From: Bacteroidales bacterium
GTDB lineage: Bacteria; Bacteroidota; Bacteroidia; Bacteroidales; JACABE01
Assembly (NCBI GenBank): GCA_023251515.1
Contig: JAHEYQ010000005.1
Location: forward strand, 1 to 64,000
Length of the DNA stretch: 64,000 bases
Reading direction: 5' to 3'
A program made the translations under genes and the position numbers. Of this stretch, positions 10,996 through 21,539 are shown piece by piece. Under the pieces are notes generated by a model that saw only the letters and a list, made by a program, of their open reading frames with translations, was not told the DNA's origin and did no database searches. Numbering within the stretch: the first letter of the stretch is position 1; every line of letters starts with the position of its first letter.

Positions 10996-12702
10996 TTAAA
11001 ATTTATAATTTCCGATTTCTTTTGCATCGAAATTATTTATAAAACTCACTTTTTGAATGTTTTCTGTTTTTCCTAATCGTATAAAAATTTCAGCTGATTT
11101 TTTATATTGATCACTTCTGTTTGCATCAAGCAATAAAAGAAATCCAATAATAATGTTTCCAGCCATTTCAACTAATCTACGAGCATGAAATTCAAACATT
11201 TCTGCACTTTCTAGTTCTGTAACTTTATCAATTGTTTTTGCAAACTGATCTGTCATTTTTACCAAACTATCTTTCAGATATTGTAATTCTGGTTTAACTT
11301 CATTTTCTGCATAATCACGCATAGATTTTAGATAAACACCATTACTTACGCCTCTGATAGCAGCAACTACCTGTAATTGAGAAGTTCCTTCGTAAATAGT
11401 TGTTATACGTGCATCTCTGTAGATTCTTTCAATCGGAAAATCTTTCATAAAACCAGTTCCACCATGAACTTGTAATGAATCATAAGCAATTTGATTGCAA
11501 TATTCACTTGAAAAAAGTTTTAATAAAGGAGTATATACGTCAGCAACTTTCTGATTGAATTTGAAATCATTACGTTCTTCATGAGTGAGATTTCTATCTT
11601 CAGCAATAAAACTATATGCTTTATAAATATCAACATATCTGCAAGTTTCATATAATAAAGTGCGAATTGCATCTGTTTTTGCTTTCATATTTGTAAGTAA
11701 TTCAAAAACAGCAGGATATTGAATAATAGCTTTGCCAAATTGTTCTCTTTCATAGGCATATTTTAAAGCTTCGCGATAAGCAGCTTCAGCTATTCCAACT
11801 GATTGAGCACCAACACCCAAACGAGCAGAATTCATTAAAGACATTACATATTTGATAAGTCCCATTTTGCGATCACCAACTAATTTAGCAGGAGCATTTG
11901 TAAATACAAGTTCGCAAGTTGGAGAGCCTTTAATACCTAATTTGTTTTCAATACGACGAACTGTCATCGCATTATCTTTGCGATCATAAACAAATAATGA
12001 TAAACCACGAGCATCAGAAGTTCCTTCCTCAGAACGAGCTAAAACCAATGAAACGTCAGCATCTCCATTGGTAATAAATCTTTTTACACCATTTAAACGC
12101 CAGGTTCCTGCTTTTTCGTCATAAGTTGCTTTTAATTGAACTGCTTGTAAATCAGATCCTGCATCAGGTTCTGTTAAATCCATTGCTGCAGTTGCTCCAT
12201 CTTTATTAAATCTTGGTAAAAACTCATTTTTAACTTCATCGGAGGCAAATTCGTGCAATGTTTCTGCACAATCCTGTAAACCCCAGATATTTGCAAAACC
12301 AGCATCTCCCCTTGCAACAATTTCGGCTGACATTACATATGGAACCATAGAAAAATTCAAACCACCATAAAAACGAGGTAATGAAATTCCAATTAATCCT
12401 GCTTCATGTAAGACTCTGAAATTTTGTTGAGTTCCTTTTGCGTATTTAACTTCATTATTTTCTAATGTAGGACCATCATGGTCTACAGATTCTGCATTTT
12501 CAGCTATAATATTTCCCGATATCTCACCAATGATTTCAAGCACTTTATCGTAATTGTCCAATGCATCTTCAAAATCTATTGGAGCAAAATCATAATTTTC
12601 TTTATCAGCAAAATTTTTCTCTTTCAATCTTACAATTTTATCCATTAAAGGATGTGAAAGATGAAATTTTAAGTTTTCGTTATCTGTATAAAAATTAGCC
12701 AT
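10996..12702 (-). CDS. Acyl-CoA dehydrogenase
   Basis: AMDLTEPDAGSDLQAVQLKA, YAYEREQFGKAI, LQVHGGTGFMKDFPIERIYRDARITTIYEGTSQLQ. Confidence 0.95.
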   Translation of the reverse strand: MANFYTDNENLKFHLSHPLMDKIVRLKEKNFADKENYDFAPIDFEDALDNYDKVLEIIGEISGNIIAENAESVDHDGPTLENNEVKYAKGTQQNFRVLHEAGLIGISLPRFYGGLNFSMVPYVMSAEIVARGDAGFANIWGLQDCAETLHEFASDEVKNEFLPRFNKDGATAAMDLTEPDAGSDLQAVQLKATYDEKAGTWRLNGVKRFITNGDADVSLVLARSEEGTSDARGLSLFVYDRKDNAMTVRRIENKLGIKGSPTCELVFTNAPAKLVGDRKMGLIKYVMSLMNSARLGVGAQSVGIAEAAYREALKYAYEREQFGKAIIQYPAVFELLTNMKAKTDAIRTLLYETCRYVDIYKAYSFIAEDRNLTHEERNDFKFNQKVADVYTPLLKLFSSEYCNQIAYDSLQVHGGTGFMKDFPIERIYRDARITTIYEGTSQLQVVAAIRGVSNGVYLKSMRDYAENEVKPELQYLKDSLVKMTDQFAKTIDKVTELESAEMFEFHARRLVEMAGNIIIGFLLLLDANRSDQYKKSAEIFIRLGKTENIQKVSFINNFDAKEIGNYKF

Positions 12703-12718
12703 TATTTTTCTCGTTTTA

Positions 12719-13741
12719 TTATTTTGAATTTTCTTTATAATACTTAATCATTTTTGGTAAAATATCACCAACATTACCAATTATGGTATAATCGGCAATT
12801 TTATTAATTGGTGCTTTTGGATCGTTATTAATTGAAATAATTTTTGAACTTTGATCCATTCCTGCTCTGTGTTGAACAGCACCTGAAATACCACAAGCAA
12901 TATACAATTTCGGGCGAACGGTTACACCTGTTTGTCCGATTTGTCTTGAATGCTCAACCATTCCAGCATCCACAGCAGCTCTGGTTGCTCCTACTTCACC
13001 TCCAATAGCCTCGGCTAATTGATGTAGCATTTGAAAATTTTCTTTTGAACCAACACCATAACCTCCGGCAACAATAATTTGTGCACCTTTGATGTTAATT
13101 TTTTGTTGTTCAACATGTCTTTCTAAAATTTCAACCAAAAAGTCATCCTCTTTCAAATATTTTTCAATACTTAATTTTTTAAGCTTGCCTTTATATGAAG
13201 TTGAAAATTCTTCTTTTTTCATAACTCCTTCTCTAACAGTAGCCATTTGAGGGCGCGTGTCAGGATTTATAATAGTTGCAATAATATTACCACCAAAAGC
13301 AGGACGTATTTGATATAATAAGTTTTTATAAAGTTTTTGAGTTTTGTTTTCGGTATGATCGCCAATTTCTAAGCTTGTGCAATCTGCTGTTAATCCGCAT
13401 CTTAAAGAAGAAGCCACTCTTGGAGCCAAGTCTCTGCCTATAGAAGTTGCACCAAAAAGTGCTATTTCTGGTTTTTCTTCTTTAAATAAATTAACTACAA
13501 TTGATGAATGTGGCAATGTTGTGTAAGGAAATAATCTCGAATCTTGTGCGATATGTATTACATCTACACCAAATGGATATAGTTGATTTTCAATATTTTG
13601 AATTTGATCACAAATTACGATAGCTTCTAATTTGATATTTAATTCGTTAGCTAATTTGCGCCCTTTCGATAGCAATTCTAAACTTACATCGGCAATTAAA
13701 CCTTCTTCAGTAACTTCGCAATAAACAAAAATGTTATTCAT
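12719..13741 (-). CDS. etfA: Electron transfer flavoprotein subunit alpha
   Basis: C-terminal FAD motif GQTGVTVRPKLYIACGISGAVQHRAGMDQSSKIISINNDPKAPI. Confidence 0.95.
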   Translation of the reverse strand: MNNIFVYCEVTEEGLIADVSLELLSKGRKLANELNIKLEAIVICDQIQNIENQLYPFGVDVIHIAQDSRLFPYTTLPHSSIVVNLFKEEKPEIALFGATSIGRDLAPRVASSLRCGLTADCTSLEIGDHTENKTQKLYKNLLYQIRPAFGGNIIATIINPDTRPQMATVREGVMKKEEFSTSYKGKLKKLSIEKYLKEDDFLVEILERHVEQQKINIKGAQIIVAGGYGVGSKENFQMLHQLAEAIGGEVGATRAAVDAGMVEHSRQIGQTGVTVRPKLYIACGISGAVQHRAGMDQSSKIISINNDPKAPINKIADYTIIGNVGDILPKMIKYYKENSK

Positions 13742-13775
13742 ATTTATTAAAATATTTATTCAGTAAAAAATTTAA

Positions 13776-14648
13776 TTAACCAATAATGTGAATATCAATA
13801 AGTTCTTTCATTAAACCTTCAATATCTTTGTCTGATTCTGTCAATAGAATGGTTTCTTTTTGTTGCAAAACAACATTTTCTATTTTTTTGACCTTTGTAG
13901 GTGAACCAGATAAACCAAGAAATTCAACATTTGCATCCAGATCAGCAACTGTCCATTCTTCAATCTGAAGGTATGGTCTTTTATCAAAAAGTTCAGTATA
14001 ATCTCTAACTTCCTCCTGTAGTTCAGTTACAGTGCGGGCATGTTTGAATTTCATTAATAATTTTGCATTACGCGGACGACATTCAGGAGCAGAACTATGT
14101 ACAGTAATTAGCGCTGGTAATGAAGATTTTACAACTTCAATACCTCTTTCTAATCTACGTTTTATAGTTATGTCTTTTTCTGTTGCTGAAATAAATTCTT
14201 CAGCATAAGTAATTTGTGGAATACCTAATTTTTCAGCTGCTTGAGGCCCAACTTGCGCTGTATCTCCATCAATTGCCTGACGACCTGAAATTACCAAGTG
14301 AAATGGTGCTAATTTTTTAACAGCCAATGATATAGCATAAGATGTTGCTAATGTATCCGAACCTGCAAATTTTCTATCGGTAATTAAATAACCTTTATCT
14401 GCTCCACGATAGACTGATTCGCGAATTATTTCTGCAGCTCTTGGAGGACCCATTGTAACTACAATAATTTCGGCATCTTTCATTTTACTTTTAATCTCTA
14501 ATGCCATTTCCAAAGCATTCAAATCTTCCGGATTGTAAATAGCTGGTAAAGCAGCACGGTTAACAGTTCCATCTGCTTTCATTGCATCTTTTCCTACATT
14601 TCTGGTATCTGGAACTTGTTTTGCTAAAACTACAATTCTAAAACTCAT
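13776..14648 (-). CDS. etfB: Electron transfer flavoprotein subunit beta
   Basis: VVLAKQVPDTRNV, NPEDLNALEMALEIK, SGRQAIDGDTAQVGPQAAEKLGIPQITY; operon-like with etfA and the acyl-CoA dehydrogenase. Confidence 0.95.
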   Translation of the reverse strand: MSFRIVVLAKQVPDTRNVGKDAMKADGTVNRAALPAIYNPEDLNALEMALEIKSKMKDAEIIVVTMGPPRAAEIIRESVYRGADKGYLITDRKFAGSDTLATSYAISLAVKKLAPFHLVISGRQAIDGDTAQVGPQAAEKLGIPQITYAEEFISATEKDITIKRRLERGIEVVKSSLPALITVHSSAPECRPRNAKLLMKFKHARTVTELQEEVRDYTELFDKRPYLQIEEWTVADLDANVEFLGLSGSPTKVKKIENVVLQQKETILLTESDKDIEGLMKELIDIHIIG

Positions 14649-14679
14649 ATATATTTGGTTTGTTTTCTTTAAAAGTTTG

Positions 14680-14710
14680 CAAATTTACTAAATTCTTATA
14701 AATATTACAA
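14680..14710 (-). promoter_or_regulatory. Candidate Bacteroidota-type promoter for etfB-etfA-acyl-CoA dehydrogenase
   Basis: On the minus strand: TTG (14710-14708), 20-nt spacer, TAAATTTG (14687-14680), matching TTG-N19/20-TAnnTTTG. Confidence 0.55.
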
Positions 14711-14815
14711 ATTTAATCATTTGGCAACACTTAAAAAATACTTTTTTAACTTTTTTAATTAATTAATATTTTAAACATTTTTTTTGTTGTAAATTTATAG
14801 TCTTAAAAATTGATA

Positions 14816-15295
14816 ATGATGAGTATTTTTGATAATAAAGGGATGATGGTTTTTCCTAATCCCAAAAAAGACATTAGCAATAATGAAAAAATTATTGTAG
14901 TAAAAGAATGTTTTTGTAAAAATGGACATAATTTAATTAGTAAACGGGTAAATTTCAATGGTTTTAATGGGATTTATCTTAAAGTTAAGTTTCAGGATAA
15001 AACAGGTTTCGTTGGTTTAAGTCCAGTTTTTGGTGATAAAAGCAGGATTTTTGTAGATATTGAAATTAAAAAAAATGATATTCTGGAAATTCTTTGCCCT
15101 CATTGCGATTCTCCTCTTGCAGTTTATTCTAATTGTAGTTGTGGTGCAAAGATACTTGCGATATTTACTACTCAAAAGCTTGAATTTTCTGATTGTATAG
15201 GAATATGCAATAAAGTTGACTGTGTAAATTCTGAAATAATATCAGAGAATCAAATGTTTACTCTTTCTATGATTGATCCGAGTATGTTTTATTAA
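14816..15295 (+). CDS. Small Cys-rich (zinc-ribbon-like) hypothetical protein
   Basis: Cys motifs CFCKNGH, CPHCDSPLAVYSNCSC and CIGICNKVDC. The track start at 14810 is TTG; ATG codons follow at 14816 and 14819. Confidence 0.65.
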   Translation: MMSIFDNKGMMVFPNPKKDISNNEKIIVVKECFCKNGHNLISKRVNFNGFNGIYLKVKFQDKTGFVGLSPVFGDKSRIFVDIEIKKNDILEILCPHCDSPLAVYSNCSCGAKILAIFTTQKLEFSDCIGICNKVDCVNSEIISENQMFTLSMIDPSMFY

Positions 15296-15480
15296 TTTTT
15301 TTACAACTTAGAGTAAAAAAATTATAAAGTTGTATGCAAATAAAGTTCTTATTACGAATGAAATAGAACTTAAAATTAAAAAAAAATAACGCAGAAGGCA
15401 GACCACTAAAATTAAAATAAGAAATCCAGAAATCTTAAATGCTATTTTTAAGCTGATTGGCTCTGAATTTCTAAATTTAT

Positions 15481-16737
15481 CTATTCTGATTTATCAAAAA
15501 TTTTGTTTAATATCTCTTCTGTTAATTCGTAAAAAATTTCTTTAATATTTTGGTTTTCATCAAGTAAAATATAAAATGGAGGTTTGTTTGTTAAATATTT
15601 TTCACCTGCATCTTTTGAAAAAATTACAGAAAAACGGAAATTTTTATTCAGAAGAAACTCTTTCAAATCTTTATCCCGAACCTCATTTGGATTAACTGCA
15701 ACAAAATTGAAATTTTTGGGCAAATTTGTTGTAAGCTCTTCATTTAATGCATTTAATTGAATTAGACATTCTTCACAATCGCTATTCCAAAAACCCAATA
15801 ATTGACGTTTCGATTTATTTTCACTTAAAATGAACTTTTTGTTTTCAATGGTTAAACCTTCAAAATCGGGTGCTTTTTTAATTGAAAAATCTGCATTTAC
15901 TATTACTGTTTCAAACCCATTGTATTTTGATTGAGTTTTGAAATAGTTTTTAAGTGTGTCATTATTAATTGTATATAAATGGATATTTTCATTTTTTTCA
16001 TTGTTAAAAAGAATATTTTCAATTTGCTCTGATGATTGTCTGATCATTTTAGGATTTTCATAAAAATATTGAAAATTTCGTTCTGCTAAATTTGAATCCG
16101 AAATATAAAAGTAAACATTTTCAATCGATTTCTCTGCATATTTTTCATTTGAATTTCCACTTTTATCAGCAATGTAGCCGTTATTCTTGTCAAAATCTGT
16201 AATTTTATATCCAAAGCACAATCTTGAATTAATAAATTGATTATTAATGAATTCAAAATTAATATTTTCATTTTTTCTGATATCATTAATCAAATCATTT
16301 ATTATTGTTTCATTATTGCCTTCTTTTATCAGATAAGAAGGCAAATTATCAGTTAAGATCTGAAAGTAAAAATCGTTCAATTCGTTATCTTTCATTAAAT
16401 TAAATGTAAATAAATCACTTCGTTTTGAGTCTGGGTTAATAAAATACATCTTTTTATCGTTAACAATACAAATAGATAATAGCTTATTTATTTTATAATC
16501 AATTACTTCCGCTCTAAGATTGAAATCTTTTTTGTTTTGAAAAAACCATACTTTTTTCTTCAAAATTTTTGTACTATCCAGATTTGATTTTGAAATAAAA
16601 TTTACATTTAGACTTTTATAAATAGTATGTTTATTAATTAAGTTTTTAAGAAAAATTGCTGTATCTGATTGTGATCTTGCATTTATTGCAAATGTAAAGA
16701 GTAAAAACAGTAAAGAAAATATGCTTTTTGTATACAT
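15481..16737 (-). CDS. TlpA-like/thioredoxin-fold lipoprotein-type protein with signal peptide
   Basis: Signal-like MYTKSIFSLLFLLFTFAINARSQ begins at internal Met36 (16737). C-terminal GFWNSDCEECLIQLNALNEEL has a CxxC motif. The longer track ORF runs through the sucD terminator, so its start is rejected. Confidence 0.75.
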   Translation of the reverse strand: MYTKSIFSLLFLLFTFAINARSQSDTAIFLKNLINKHTIYKSLNVNFISKSNLDSTKILKKKVWFFQNKKDFNLRAEVIDYKINKLLSICIVNDKKMYFINPDSKRSDLFTFNLMKDNELNDFYFQILTDNLPSYLIKEGNNETIINDLINDIRKNENINFEFINNQFINSRLCFGYKITDFDKNNGYIADKSGNSNEKYAEKSIENVYFYISDSNLAERNFQYFYENPKMIRQSSEQIENILFNNEKNENIHLYTINNDTLKNYFKTQSKYNGFETVIVNADFSIKKAPDFEGLTIENKKFILSENKSKRQLLGFWNSDCEECLIQLNALNEELTTNLPKNFNFVAVNPNEVRDKDLKEFLLNKNFRFSVIFSKDAGEKYLTNKPPFYILLDENQNIKEIFYELTEEILNKIFDKSE

Positions 16738-16781
16738 AAATGAAAAATATATTGAATTATAGACAATGTTATTATAAAAAA

Positions 16782-16817
16782 AGAAAAGCCTTGCTAAACA
16801 CTCAGCAAGGCTTTTCT
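16782..16817 (-). terminator. Intrinsic terminator downstream of sucD
   Basis: Perfect 14-bp stem agaaaagccttgct / agcaaggcttttct, 8-nt loop, A-run on + (U-run in the minus-strand transcript). Confidence 0.88.
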
Positions 16818-16831
16818 GAAAATATAAATAA

Positions 16832-17704
16832 TTATTTTCCAAGTGCTTTCAACATTGTAACTCCAATATCAGCAGGAGAATCACAAACGAAAACACCACA
16901 ATTTCTTAGAATTTCTTTTTTAGCTTCTGCTGTATCAGCCACACCACCAACGATTGCTCCTGCATGTCCCATAGTTCTTCCTTTAGGAGCAGTAGCGCCG
17001 GCAATAAAACTTACAACTGGTTTGTTTCCAAATTCTTTAATCCAAAGTGCAGCATCAGTTTCCATATTTCCACCAATTTCGCCAATCATCACAATTGCTT
17101 CTGTATCAGGGTCGTTCATGAATAATTCAACTGCTTCTTTCATGGTTGTACCAGGTACTGGATCTCCACCAATACCAATACCAGTTGATTGTCCTAATCC
17201 AACTTTTGTTATTTGATCAACAGCCTCATAAGCTAAGGTTCCCGAACGAGAAACGATACCTATTGTACCTGGCGTATGAATAAAAGCAGGCATAATTCCT
17301 ATTTTTGTATTTGGAGGTGTAATTATTCCGGGACAATTTGGTCCGATTAATCGGGTATTCTTACACTTTAAATATTCTTTTACGACTACCATATCTTTGG
17401 TAGGAATACCTTCTGTAATGCAAACAATTAATTTTATACCGGCATCAGCAGCTTCCATTATAGCATCTGCTGCAAAAGCAGGTGGTACAAAAATAATTGA
17501 AACATCTGCATTTGTTTGTTTTACAGCGTCTTCAACCGTATTGAAAACAGGTTGCTCTAAATGATAATGGCCTCCTTTTCCGGGAGTAACCCCTCCTACT
17601 ACATTCGTACCATATGCTATCATTTGTGAAGCATGATATGTTCCTTCTGAACCGGTAAATCCTTGTACCAGCACTTTTGATTCGTTATTTACAAGTACAC
17701 TCAT
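16832..17704 (-). CDS. sucD: Succinate--CoA ligase subunit alpha
   Basis: [58 protein letters not shown]. Confidence 0.96.
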   Translation of the reverse strand: MSVLVNNESKVLVQGFTGSEGTYHASQMIAYGTNVVGGVTPGKGGHYHLEQPVFNTVEDAVKQTNADVSIIFVPPAFAADAIMEAADAGIKLIVCITEGIPTKDMVVVKEYLKCKNTRLIGPNCPGIITPPNTKIGIMPAFIHTPGTIGIVSRSGTLAYEAVDQITKVGLGQSTGIGIGGDPVPGTTMKEAVELFMNDPDTEAIVMIGEIGGNMETDAALWIKEFGNKPVVSFIAGATAPKGRTMGHAGAIVGGVADTAEAKKEILRNCGVFVCDSPADIGVTMLKALGK

Positions 17705-17835
17705 ATTTGATTACTTTTTTATTATTCAACAAAAATAATGAATAATGGTTGAAAAAAACTTAAATTTTCAGGATTTTTGTTGGATTGCAAACAAAAAACA
17801 TTTTATACTATTTTGTTATTCAGCGTATTGTGATA

Positions 17836-18918
17836 TTATTTATTATGATTAATATACACTTCAGTTGCACCAACACCGTATTTTGCCAAAGAAGCATCAA
17901 AATAATGAAGATTATCATAGGTTTTCAAAACTTTTATAATTTCATTTTTAAGAATCCCATTTCCAACTCCATGTATAAAAATTAATTTAGATATTCTATT
18001 TATATATGCTGTATCTAAGCATTTTCTAAAATAGTCAAGCTGAATTTTAAGCATTTCTGCATTTTCTAAAAGATAATAATCTTCAACCAATTCACCTATA
18101 TGCAAATCAATTTCTGCCGTATTTGCATTTATTAGATGTTTGTCTAAAATGCTCTCATTTTTCATTTGTACAGCTATTTTAGCTGGAAGTTCTGCTTTTT
18201 GATTTTCATCATTCTTTGGCAGAATTTTATACCCATGAACTGCATTTTCTATTAATCTTCCAATTGTTAGAATTAATGCTTTTTCACCTAAAAACGAGGA
18301 AGTAATGTAATTTTCTTCTTTATAAAATCTTGTTGGTTTTATCTTATAATCAGCACTTAAAGGTAAAAGTAATCTGTCTTTTGATTCGGCATGAAACAAA
18401 ATCTGAATATTACCTGAACTCCAATCTTCAAGTTCTTCACGTTCTATTGTGGTTATCAATTTTTTACTTTCAGGTTCCAATACATCATAATCCATCCCAA
18501 AATACTTTGAATTGTTACCGAATAACGTATAATTAAACAATGTGAAAAATTCAGTATGATTTATTAGGTAAATATCTATATCACCGGTAATCAGCCATTT
18601 TTGATCGTGAGGTACAAATGTCAAATAAATACCTGCTGGATGAGAATTATTTGTGTAAGATTTTATTAATCCCGATTTAGAATCTTCACCCTGATAACTT
18701 TCTGTAACTACTTCTATATGATTAATATTATAGTTTTGACTAAACATTTTTGCTGAAGTTGAACTTTCATCCATTTTAATAATTTCACTCGTTAATGTAG
18801 GTATATCAAAACCATCTTCAATAGCTATACTTACCATTGTTGAACTGATTATTTTTGTTACAATTCCTCCCCCACTTGAATTTAAAAATTTTACTTTATC
18901 ACCAATATTAAACTTCAT
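17836..18918 (-). CDS. DUF2027/Smr-domain protein
   Basis: N-terminal MKFNIGDKVKFLNSSGGGIVTKI; C-terminal Smr signature IDLHIGELV...LIFIHGVGNGILKNEI...YGVGATEVYI. Confidence 0.85.
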   Translation of the reverse strand: MKFNIGDKVKFLNSSGGGIVTKIISSTMVSIAIEDGFDIPTLTSEIIKMDESSTSAKMFSQNYNINHIEVVTESYQGEDSKSGLIKSYTNNSHPAGIYLTFVPHDQKWLITGDIDIYLINHTEFFTLFNYTLFGNNSKYFGMDYDVLEPESKKLITTIEREELEDWSSGNIQILFHAESKDRLLLPLSADYKIKPTRFYKEENYITSSFLGEKALILTIGRLIENAVHGYKILPKNDENQKAELPAKIAVQMKNESILDKHLINANTAEIDLHIGELVEDYYLLENAEMLKIQLDYFRKCLDTAYINRISKLIFIHGVGNGILKNEIIKVLKTYDNLHYFDASLAKYGVGATEVYINHNK

Positions 18919-19168
18919 ATATGTTATTGTTTTATAGCGTTTTATTAATCTCTTGATTTATTAATTATTAATTTGCAAAGTTAATAATGCAATTGAGAAT
19001 AAATACAAATTAAGATAATTAAACAAATTATTGATATAATAGTTTGAAAGTCAATTCAAAAAATCAATTCAATTGATTTTAATAAATAGCTTATAAAGTA
19101 CAAATCAATTTCCTTATTTAATCATGTAATTGTAATAAATTTATTAATTTTACAAAAAAAATGAAGAT

Positions 19169-19978
19169 ATGATTTGTTTTCCTAATTGCAAAATAAATTT
19201 GGGTTTATATGTTGAAAATAAACGCAATGATGGGTTTCATAATATTAAAACTGTTTTTTATCCAATATCTTTGTGTGATGTTTTGGAGATTTCTCTTTCG
19301 AAAAATGAAACCAATCTAAATATAAGAGGCATCCCAATTGAAGGAAATATTGAAACAAATTTATGTGTTAAAGCATATCATATATTGAAGAATGACTTCA
19401 ATTTGCCTGCAATTGATATCGAATTGCTTAAAACCATTCCTCATGGTGCAGGTCTTGGTGGAGGCTCTTCAGATGCAGCTTTTATGCTTAAATTATTAAA
19501 TGAATATTTTGGTTTGAATATTAGTGATTTGGAATTGATAAAATATGCATCACAATTAGGAAGTGATTGTGCTTTTTTTATAAAAAATAAAGCAGTTATT
19601 GCCAGCGAAAAAGGTGATGTTTTTAGAGAAATTGAACTAACACTGAAAGATTACTTTATTATTATTGTAAAACCACCTGTAAATATAAGTACTCCAGATG
19701 CTTACAAGTTGGTAAAGCCACGTAATGAAAATATTGATATTAATGATATTATTTTGCATCCAATTAATCAATGGAAAGATTTGTTAATTAATGATTTTGA
19801 ACATAGTGTATTTCATAAATATCCTGAAATTAAATTTATTAAAACAAAATTATACGAAAATGGAGCTTTATATGCTGCGATGAGTGGTAGCGGAGCAAGT
19901 GTATTCGGGATTTTTAAAAATCAATTACCAGAAATGTCATTTGATAAAAATTATTTTGTTTGGAAATCAATAATTTAA
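19169..19978 (+). CDS. ispE: 4-diphosphocytidyl-2-C-methyl-D-erythritol kinase
   Basis: GHMP kinase motifs: KINLGLYVENKRNDGFHNI, IPHGAGLGGGSSDAAFML, AAMSGSGASVFGIF. Confidence 0.93.
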   Translation: MICFPNCKINLGLYVENKRNDGFHNIKTVFYPISLCDVLEISLSKNETNLNIRGIPIEGNIETNLCVKAYHILKNDFNLPAIDIELLKTIPHGAGLGGGSSDAAFMLKLLNEYFGLNISDLELIKYASQLGSDCAFFIKNKAVIASEKGDVFREIELTLKDYFIIIVKPPVNISTPDAYKLVKPRNENIDINDIILHPINQWKDLLINDFEHSVFHKYPEIKFIKTKLYENGALYAAMSGSGASVFGIFKNQLPEMSFDKNYFVWKSII

Positions 19979-20078
19979 GTTGGAAATTTAATTTGTACTT
20001 TGATAAAATATTTGAAAGAGCCTTCAAATTTATAGTTTTTATTTTTTAATAACTAAAGGTCAAAATATTTATTAGACT

Positions 20079-20108
20079 TTGGTATTATTTAATAAAAGAT
20101 TATCTTTG
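20079..20108 (+). promoter_or_regulatory. Bacteroidota-type promoter for the FKBP gene
   Basis: TTG (20079-20081), exactly 19-nt spacer, TATCTTTG (20101-20108), 22 nt upstream of the ATG; matches TTG-N19-TAnnTTTG. Confidence 0.7.
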
Positions 20109-20130
20109 CCGCTTTTAAAAAAATAAAAAA

Positions 20131-20718
20131 ATGAATAAATTAAGTTATAGCTTGGGTGCTAGTGTAGCATTTAATATAAAAAATCAGGGATTAGCAATCG
20201 AAAGTACTGAAGATTTTTTGCTTGCGATGAAAGATGTTTTAGATAACAATTCTTTAGCTATTCCAGACGAAGAAATTGGCAAAATTATAAACGATTATTT
20301 TACAGAATTACAGGCAAAAACAATGGAAACTGCAATGAGTGCCGGCAAAGAATTTCTGGAAGAAAACGCAAAAAGAGAAGGTGTAATTACTTTAGAAAGT
20401 GGATTACAATATGAAATTATTGCTGAAGGTAATGGTGATAAACCCACTATTAATGATGTAGTTACAACTCATTATCATGGTTCATTAATCACAGGAGAAG
20501 TTTTTGATAGTTCTGTTGAAAGAGGCCAAGCAATTAGTTTTCCAGTTAATGGAGTTATTAAAGGATGGACAGAAGCTTTACAATTAATGAGTGTTGGTTC
20601 TAAATGGAAATTATATATTCCTTATGATTTGGCTTATGGAGAACAAGGTGCAGGTCAGGCAATTGCACCATATTCAACTTTAATATTTGATGTGGAACTA
20701 TTAGAAATTAAAAAATAA
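20131..20718 (+). CDS. FKBP-type peptidyl-prolyl cis-trans isomerase
   Basis: YHGSLITGEVFDSSVERGQAISFPVNGVIKGWTEALQLMSVGSKWKLYIPYDLAYGEQGAG. Confidence 0.93.
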   Translation: MNKLSYSLGASVAFNIKNQGLAIESTEDFLLAMKDVLDNNSLAIPDEEIGKIINDYFTELQAKTMETAMSAGKEFLEENAKREGVITLESGLQYEIIAEGNGDKPTINDVVTTHYHGSLITGEVFDSSVERGQAISFPVNGVIKGWTEALQLMSVGSKWKLYIPYDLAYGEQGAGQAIAPYSTLIFDVELLEIKK

Positions 20719-20742
20719 TCACATTTTAATTAAAATACTGGA

Positions 20743-20767
20743 AAAGAAGAGTATATCTCTTCTTTTT
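20743..20767 (+). terminator. Intrinsic terminator after the FKBP gene
   Basis: aaaagaagag-tatat-ctcttctttt followed by a T-run. Confidence 0.8.
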
Positions 20768-20768
20768 T

Positions 20769-21509
20769 TTATTTCCACAAATTTATATTTATTTGACTTT
20801 CAAGCTTATTTTCAATTTTATCTGATAGATTTGGGAAGAAGTCAATACCAGTTAATTCTTCAATCTTATCAATATTCACAATATATTCATAAATTGATTT
20901 ATCCGATTTCTGATTTGGAATACAAAAAGCAATGGCTTTCTTTTCATTTACTGAATTTTTAAGTATAATTTTATAAAATAATTTAGGCACTCCTACTCCA
21001 TTTTCTCCAATTCTTTTATCAATACCGGTTAAAACTCCAGCAGTTATTATGTAAAGTGTGTCTTCTGTTAATGCCCAATTTCTAACTTTTTCTTCAAGTT
21101 TTTTCCATATTCCTCTATTGAAGCCAGGCAATTGCGGAGACATATTACTCATATAAAAACATTCAGACATAGCTATTTCATCAAATTTCATATCAGCCGC
21201 AGGTGCCAGATGTCCTCTGTCATAACCTGATTTTTTATAATCATTGGAAATTGCTGACTTTGTTGTTATCATGGGATCCGGGATGAATTTATCAGATCGT
21301 TTTAAAGTTCCATTGGTTCTACCTGAAGTAATCATATAGGCAACCCATTCAGCTTGTTCGTTTTCTTCAGAATATGATAATGAATAATATGTATGTTTTA
21401 CAATCTGATTTGTAGTTGATTTTGGTAAGTAATCAAAATTCTGTGAGAATGAAATATTTACACAGAATAAAATTTTAAAAAAAAGCAATATTTTAAAATT
21501 GTTTTTCAT
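20769..21509 (-). CDS. Secreted DNA/RNA non-specific endonuclease (NUC1/EndoG family)
   Basis: Signal peptide; active-site motif DRGHLAPAADM...MSNMSPQLPGFNRGIWKKLE. Confidence 0.9.
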   Translation of the reverse strand: MKNNFKILLFFKILFCVNISFSQNFDYLPKSTTNQIVKHTYYSLSYSEENEQAEWVAYMITSGRTNGTLKRSDKFIPDPMITTKSAISNDYKKSGYDRGHLAPAADMKFDEIAMSECFYMSNMSPQLPGFNRGIWKKLEEKVRNWALTEDTLYIITAGVLTGIDKRIGENGVGVPKLFYKIILKNSVNEKKAIAFCIPNQKSDKSIYEYIVNIDKIEELTGIDFFPNLSDKIENKLESQININLWK

Positions 21510-21533
21510 AAAAAAGGCTTACAAAAGTAAGCC
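21510..21533 (-). terminator. Intrinsic terminator after dapA, abutting the nuclease start codon
   Basis: Minus strand ggcttac-tttt-gtaagcc-tttttt, then ATG at 21509. Confidence 0.75.
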
Positions 21534-21539
21534 AGTTAT

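Noticed and set aside
16738-16842. N-terminal extension of the 15481..16842 ORF
   Set aside because: It runs through the sucD terminator hairpin and overlaps the sucD 3' end. A signal peptide begins at the internal Met at 16737.
16740-17216. 158-aa plus-strand ORF
   Set aside because: Antisense to sucD and across its terminator; the low-complexity Pro/Ile/Ser-rich composition is typical of a shadow frame.
19052-19080. Short tandem TCAATTCAA-type repeats upstream of ispE
   Set aside because: Only two short AT-rich copies; compatible with chance.
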